From NCBI GenBank assembly GCA_947564305.1, contig CANOBT010000201.1, positions 1 through 9,183 on the forward strand: a DNA stretch of 9,183 nt, given 5' to 3'. Under the pieces are notes generated by a model. The model worked only from the letters and a program-made list of their open reading frames with translations, was not told where the DNA came from and ran no database searches. Shown here in pieces: positions 6,507 to 9,183 of this stretch. Origin of the DNA: an uncultured Lachnospiraceae bacterium. GTDB lineage: Bacteria; Bacillota_A; Clostridia; Lachnospirales; Lachnospiraceae. The position numbers and the translations under genes were made by a program. Position 1 is the stretch's first letter, and each line of letters begins with the position of its first letter.

Positions 6507-7658
6507 TCAATCAGTCACTTTTCCCGTAATGATTTTTTTAGGTGTCCATTTGTTTTGAATTCCCAATTCTTCAATTATTCTTTCCATTCCTGAATCTTTT
6601 TCCCACGGACACTCCATTAATAGCCAGTAAATTTCAAAGTTCATATCATCTTCTAAGCATAAAATTACTGTAAGACATTTTTCAATTTTTAACTTATACA
6701 TGAATAATTGCGTCACCCTGCTTGCATGTACCGTGTCTAATACTTTTTGGGATATAAATAAAATACTATGTTTTTGCCCATCAGCAGGTTTCATAAACAT
6801 ATGATCCCTGTATATTCCCCTTTGAGCTCCTTCATATAACTTTGAAAATATATCTGTAAAAGTATCTATCTCCACTCTGTTAAACATTGCAAGAATCTGG
6901 ACAATTTCTCTATATTCAATCGAATCTTTATTTTCTTCTACCAGCCTTTCTTTATAATGATTCAGAATCCACTTGAAGGACTCAATAAAACTGTTATCAA
7001 AAAGCTCCGCCCCATATTTATCCAAAAGAAATTTACTTAGACATATTTCTTCCTTCTCCCTCACTTCTTTGTCAACTTCATAATACCGTTCCCTGAAATA
7101 TAGATACTCCAGTATATCTTTTGGAATTACAAGCCTGTCACAGCATATATCAAAATCTTTTTCTGTAAAACCATGCAGAATCCCATGCAATCTATTACAG
7201 CTTATAATCTTAGGATATTCAGAGACTATATTATTCTTCAAAATGATAATTCCCGAAAAAGTCCCTTGTTTTTCTAAAACAATCGAATCTCCTCTTTTGT
7301 TTACAAAACCTGGCAATCCTTCGACTTGTATATTATGGAATGTGTCTACCATCTGGTCTTTTGCCTTTTTGATCTGTTTAGCAACCCATTTTTTATCACC
7401 AGCTTCTACGGATGTTCCATTCCTCGTTTTTACCTGGAAAGCTAACAGATCATTTCCTATGTTGATTATCAAATCTGCTAATTCTATATTTGTTCCCTTC
7501 CCTATGTCTTTATGGGAAAACCACAGATCTCCAAATACAAATTCCCCATAAAATACTTTCAAGGCAATTTTCTCTGTATCAACCTCTCCGTCTATTCCAA
7601 CTTGATCTTTTCTTGGTTTCAAAGTCTCACATCCCTTTTCTATCTGTTTTAAATACAT
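6507..7658 (-). CDS. PD-(D/E)xK nuclease-like protein
   Basis: With the ATG at 7658 the protein has 383 residues. Near the N-terminus, ELADLIINIGNDLLAFQVKT places Glu59, Asp62, Gln75 and Lys77 in the order E-x2-D...(Q/E)xK. Hydrophobic strands surround them, the pattern of PD-(D/E)xK (restriction-endonuclease-like) nucleases with Gln in the third position. The remaining ~300 residues have no motif I recognise; they include mixed charged helices (~195-290) and a C-terminal strand-rich part (CLTVILCLEDDMNFEIYWLL). I preferred the ATG at 7658, or a GTG six bases upstream, because an AGGG site is close; the open frame to 7733 begins with a TTG inside hairpin DNA. It is the first gene of the pair with the transglutaminase-like protein. 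Nuclease activity is predicted only. Confidence 0.65.
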   Translation of the reverse strand: MYLKQIEKGCETLKPRKDQVGIDGEVDTEKIALKVFYGEFVFGDLWFSHKDIGKGTNIELADLIINIGNDLLAFQVKTRNGTSVEAGDKKWVAKQIKKAKDQMVDTFHNIQVEGLPGFVNKRGDSIVLEKQGTFSGIIILKNNIVSEYPKIISCNRLHGILHGFTEKDFDICCDRLVIPKDILEYLYFRERYYEVDKEVREKEEICLSKFLLDKYGAELFDNSFIESFKWILNHYKERLVEENKDSIEYREIVQILAMFNRVEIDTFTDIFSKLYEGAQRGIYRDHMFMKPADGQKHSILFISQKVLDTVHASRVTQLFMYKLKIEKCLTVILCLEDDMNFEIYWLLMECPWEKDSGMERIIEELGIQNKWTPKKIITGKVTD

Positions 7659-7729
7659 TACCACATTTTCCCTATATATTCTATCTGAAAAACAGCACGT
7701 TATCCTGTATCGCACAATTCGCAAGCAAT

Positions 7730-7863
7730 GCAATCTTCCGTAAGATTGCGTATTTTGGAGAATTTCACGTTACCGTGAAACCCTCCAAAATGCTTGTTGG
7801 TGACATATCCCCACCCCCCTTAAGATCATCACCTTCGGTGATGGCTACGCGTTCCGTTGGAAC
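7730..7863. other. hairpin-dense noncoding region after the relaxase remnant (oriT or structured RNA candidate)
   Basis: Four inverted repeats lie within 135 bases. They are GCAATCTT/AAGATTGC (7730-7749); a long one with arms ATTTTGGAG..TTTCACG / CGTGAAA..CTCCAAAAT and a TTAC loop (7752-7791); CATCACC/GGTGATG (7827-7843); and GTTCC/GGAAC (7851-7863). They sit between the relaxase stop and the nuclease gene. None is followed by a clear T run, so they are not standard terminators. Clustered inverted repeats beside a relaxase gene are common at transfer origins, but a structured transcript is equally possible. On the minus strand a 13-codon ORF (7806-7765) with a strong G-rich ribosome binding site overlaps the long hairpin. 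Confidence 0.45.
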
Positions 7864-7889
7864 ACTAAAAAACAAAAGCAGGAAAAAGT

Positions 7890-8554
7890 CTACTGCCGTG
7901 ACTTCTGTGTTTCCCTCTGCGGTTCCCGCCCGGTGGGGATGTCCAGCAAGTGCTCCACATTGGCCCGGACATTATAAAGCTCCTTCATATCCGCTCTGGC
8001 CTGCTTATAGGACGAATAGGCTCTCCGTTTCTGCTCCAGAAGCCCGGCATATTCTTCCCGCAAGGATTTGACGGATGGCAGCTTTGTGATCCCCAGCCCG
8101 TCAAAGTGTTTCTTCGCCGCCTGGTGCAACAGGATTTCCGTCTCATGGGCCGCACGGAATTTTTTGCTGTACCCAGCTTTCCGGTATTCCACGTACACCG
8201 CCCTTGTCTTGGCATAATTTACGATCTGTTTCTGCAGCTCCCCGTTGTCCGTCATCTGTGATTCCAGCTCTTTGATCTGCGCCGACAGTGCATTAAAACT
8301 GGCGGTAGCGGCGTCTGATTTTTTCTGCAGATCCTCATAGCTCATATCCCCATGCTCTTTCAGGTAGATCACTGCCTGGGAGAGCTGTTTTAAGTTGAAC
8401 ACCTTCGCCCAGCATTCATACCCCGGCCCCTTGCCGGAACGGATTGCCGCCTCAATATCCACCAGCAGTCCGACTTTGGAAACCGGCTTTTGGGGAGGAA
8501 TACGGCGCGGCCTTACCGTCCGCGTGCCGGCGATCCGTTCTCTGATGGCCTGCT
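7890..8554 (-). pseudogene. ICE relaxase (MobA/VirD2-type), C-terminal remnant
   Basis: The frame reads in from the MITE border: IIKQAIRERIAGTRTVRPR, then KVGLLVDIEAAIRSGKGPGY, ECWAKVFNLKQLSQAVIYL, a coiled-coil-rich stretch, VEYRKAGYSKKFRAAHETE, and a tail ending at TAG (7890-7892). This is the C-terminal region I recognise from relaxases of Tn1549-like ICEs of Clostridia. About 221 residues remain of what is usually about 440 or more. The N-terminal relaxase domain with the catalytic tyrosine and histidine triad is missing, removed at 8554/8555 by the MITE-like element. Any reading from the GTG at 8462 would be an inactive fragment. The full enzyme nicks oriT and pilots DNA in conjugation. 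Its high GC content contrasts with the cargo genes beside it. Confidence 0.85.
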
Positions 8555-8883
8555 TGATTATTCTAACGCTTGAGAGCCACTAATTTAGCGCTTGGGAGCC
8601 ATCTGCGATTTAATACTTGAGAGCCATCTCAAAACACTAGATATTGTATACCCGTCTTATACCACTTATGAGATTATCCCAGAATTACTTTGAAACTGCA
8701 AGGATAAATACACTGCATTGCAGCTCCAAAGCAATTCTGGGGTAGGGTAATCAAGCGGTTAAGGATAATTATACGCTGATTATAGAGGTACTACATATTG
8801 TGGTGGCTCTGAAGGATTAAAATATACGTATACAGATGGCTCCGAAGCATTAAAACAGTGGCTCTCAAGCATTAGAATAATCA
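8555..8883. mobile_element. MITE-like element with triple terminal repeats (IS21-like ends?)
   Basis: The 329-bp segment has near-perfect 27-bp terminal inverted repeats starting TGATTATTCTAA and continuing GCTTGAGAGCCACT (one mismatch). Two further copies of the 'CTTGRGAGCCA' motif lie inside each end: left at about 8569, 8591 and 8617, right (inverted) at about 8805, 8838 and 8860. TG...CA ends and several subterminal transposase-site repeats are features of IS21-family elements. No transposase frame is present, so it would depend on a partner IS. The centre holds a long hairpin (CCCAGAATT...AATTCTGGG, 8678-8741). The flanking bases (CCTGCT left, CAACGC right) show no target duplication. 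The IS21 assignment is tentative. Confidence 0.75.
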
Positions 8884-8971
8884 CAACGCCCTTGGTGTTC
8901 GGCTATATCCTTCCCACTGCCGGGTGGATTCGGGACTTTCACCCGTTAGAACGTGCGCCCGCCGGGCACAC
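8884..8971 (-). mobile_element. group II intron 5' end fragment (class C-like)
   Basis: The minus strand from 8971 begins GTGTGCCCGGCGGGCGCAC, matching the GUGYG intron start and folding into the first short stem. It continues AACGGGTGAAAGTCCCG, the domain I hairpin familiar from bacterial group II introns, and then GGAAGGATATAGCCGAACAC and CAAGGGCGTTG. It is cut at 8884 by the MITE-like element after 88 bases, so no ribozyme core domains V-VI or reverse transcriptase remain. It starts just after the tRNA-Asn terminator stem and T run, in the same orientation, which is the hallmark insertion site of class C introns. The exact first base (8971 or 8973) is uncertain because of a GTGTG repeat. 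Confidence 0.72.
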
Positions 8972-8973
8972 AC

Positions 8974-9010
8974 AAAGAAAACCCGCAAACACTAATGTTT
9001 ACGGGCTTTT
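8974..9010 (-). terminator. Rho-independent terminator after tRNA-Asn
   Basis: On the minus strand GCCCGTAAACA and TGTTTGCGGG form a stem with one mismatch and a short loop, followed by TTTTCTTT. It ends the 23S rRNA - tRNA-Asn transcript. Its sequence is close to, but not identical with, the terminator after the tRNA remnant at 1951-1988, so similarity extends about 25 bp beyond the perfect att repeat. Confidence 0.8.
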
Positions 9011-9013
9011 CTG

Positions 9014-9072
9014 AACTCCCCGAGTTGGGCTCGAACCAACAACCCCTCGGTTAACAGCCGAGTGCTCTACCA
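9014..9072. repeat. attachment-site direct repeat, right copy (att, 59 bp)
   Basis: Identical to 1989-2047. This copy completes the intact tRNA-Asn, so under the usual model its tRNA 3' part was supplied by the integrating element and restores the gene. The spacing between the copies is 7025 bases. Confidence 0.8.
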
Positions 9073-9087
9073 TTGAGCTATCGAGGA
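9016..9087 (-). tRNA. tRNA-Asn (anticodon GTT)
   Basis: The 72-base sequence folds as a complete cloverleaf. The acceptor stem TCCTCGA pairs with TCGGGGA (one T-G wobble), with discriminator G. The D arm contains GCTC AATGGTA GAGC, the anticodon arm CTCGG CTGTTAA CCGAG gives anticodon GTT, and the T arm contains GGTTCGAGCC. CCA is not encoded, so it must be added after transcription. The gene follows the 23S rRNA by about 60 bases and is probably processed from the rRNA transcript. It is the integration target of the island. Confidence 0.97.
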
Positions 9088-9149
9088 TTATATTGAAATA
9101 CACCTTCAAAACTGCATACAAAGAAATCTTTCCATCCAACCGCCTATCT

Positions 9150-9183
9150 GGTTATGCCCTCGACCGATTAGTAACAGTCAGCT
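9150..9183 (-). rRNA. 23S rRNA, 3' end (runs off the window)
   Basis: The minus strand reads AGCTGACTGTTACTAATCGG, then TCGAGGGCATAACC, the conserved last bases of 23S rRNA in Clostridia. The exact 3' end is uncertain by a few bases. The spacer to the tRNA (9088-9149) contains TGCAGTTTTGAAGGTGT, a typical rRNA-operon spacer motif, and has no room for a 5S gene. Confidence 0.88.

Larger units (their letters stand above)
2048..9072. mobile_element. decayed integrative element / genomic island in tRNA-Asn (~7 kb)
   Basis: The segment lies between the 59-bp direct repeats of the tRNA-Asn 3' part. It carries a truncated ICE relaxase, a group II intron fragment, a MITE-like element, a frameshifted accessory gene, and two intact cargo units: the nuclease/transglutaminase-like pair and the ABC/XRE operon. 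Base composition is patchy: the cargo pair is very AT-rich, the relaxase remnant GC-rich. No integrase, excisionase, replication or type IV secretion gene can be found, so it could move only if a recombinase were supplied in trans. The boundaries assume the direct repeats are att sites. Confidence 0.72.

Noticed and set aside
7659..7733. 25-residue N-terminal extension of the nuclease-like protein from a TTG at 7733
   Set aside because: The DNA there is part of the hairpin-rich noncoding zone, the peptide is Arg/Cys-rich, and a better start (ATG at 7658 or GTG at 7664) lies downstream.
7890..8462. Intact small protein starting at the GTG at 8462
   Set aside because: The relaxase reading frame continues upstream of this codon to the MITE border with clearly homologous residues, so it is a truncated gene rather than a gene starting there.

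Overview
The window looks like the chromosome of a Gram-positive Clostridia, most likely a Lachnospiraceae (Blautia/Clostridium-like) gut bacterium. The evidence is strong AGGAGG-type ribosome binding sites, the 23S rRNA 3' end and tRNA-Asn sequences, a relaxase remnant of the Tn1549-like ICE type, and AT-rich accessory genes beside more GC-rich chromosomal and ICE-derived ones. This placement is inference from sequence character; no database was searched. Almost every gene lies on the minus strand, so transcription runs from high to low coordinates.

Layout. (1) 9150-9183 is the 3' end of a 23S rRNA, followed on the minus strand by an intact tRNA-Asn(GTT) at 9016-9087 and its terminator. (2) A second, 5'-truncated copy of the same tRNA lies at 1991-2047. 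A perfect 59-bp direct repeat (1989-2047 = 9014-9072) brackets about 7 kb, the signature of an element integrated into the 3' part of tRNA-Asn. (3) From right to left the bracketed island holds: a group II intron 5' fragment just past the tRNA terminator; a ~329-bp MITE-like element with three inverted terminal repeats at each end; a 5'-truncated ICE relaxase; a zone packed with hairpins; a two-gene AT-rich cassette (PD-(D/E)xK-like nuclease plus transglutaminase-like Cys/His/Asp protein); a frameshifted accessory gene; and a three-gene operon of ABC ATPase, BceB-like permease and XRE regulator with two membrane helices. No integrase, excisionase or intact transfer gene is present, so this is a decayed ICE or island that has kept cargo. 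(4) Left of the remnant tRNA (1-1950) is ordinary chromosome: an overlapping operon of AraC-family regulator, EamA-type permease with an in-frame loss of about 90 residues, a small ORF, and the start of a DUF2000 protein.

How the parts may work together. The nuclease/protease-like pair is compact (12-nt gap), AT-rich and sits in a mobile remnant among debris, which fits a defence or toxin-type module. This is the best candidate for an undescribed system here, but its function is inferred. The ABC operon resembles antimicrobial-peptide sensing/detoxification (BceAB) transporters but is paired with a membrane-tethered XRE protein instead of a two-component system. Its transcripts probably end at the terminator of the displaced tRNA fragment. 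The MITE sits exactly where two unrelated truncated sequences meet and has no visible target duplication, which suggests recombination between two MITE/IS copies deleted the rest of the ICE.
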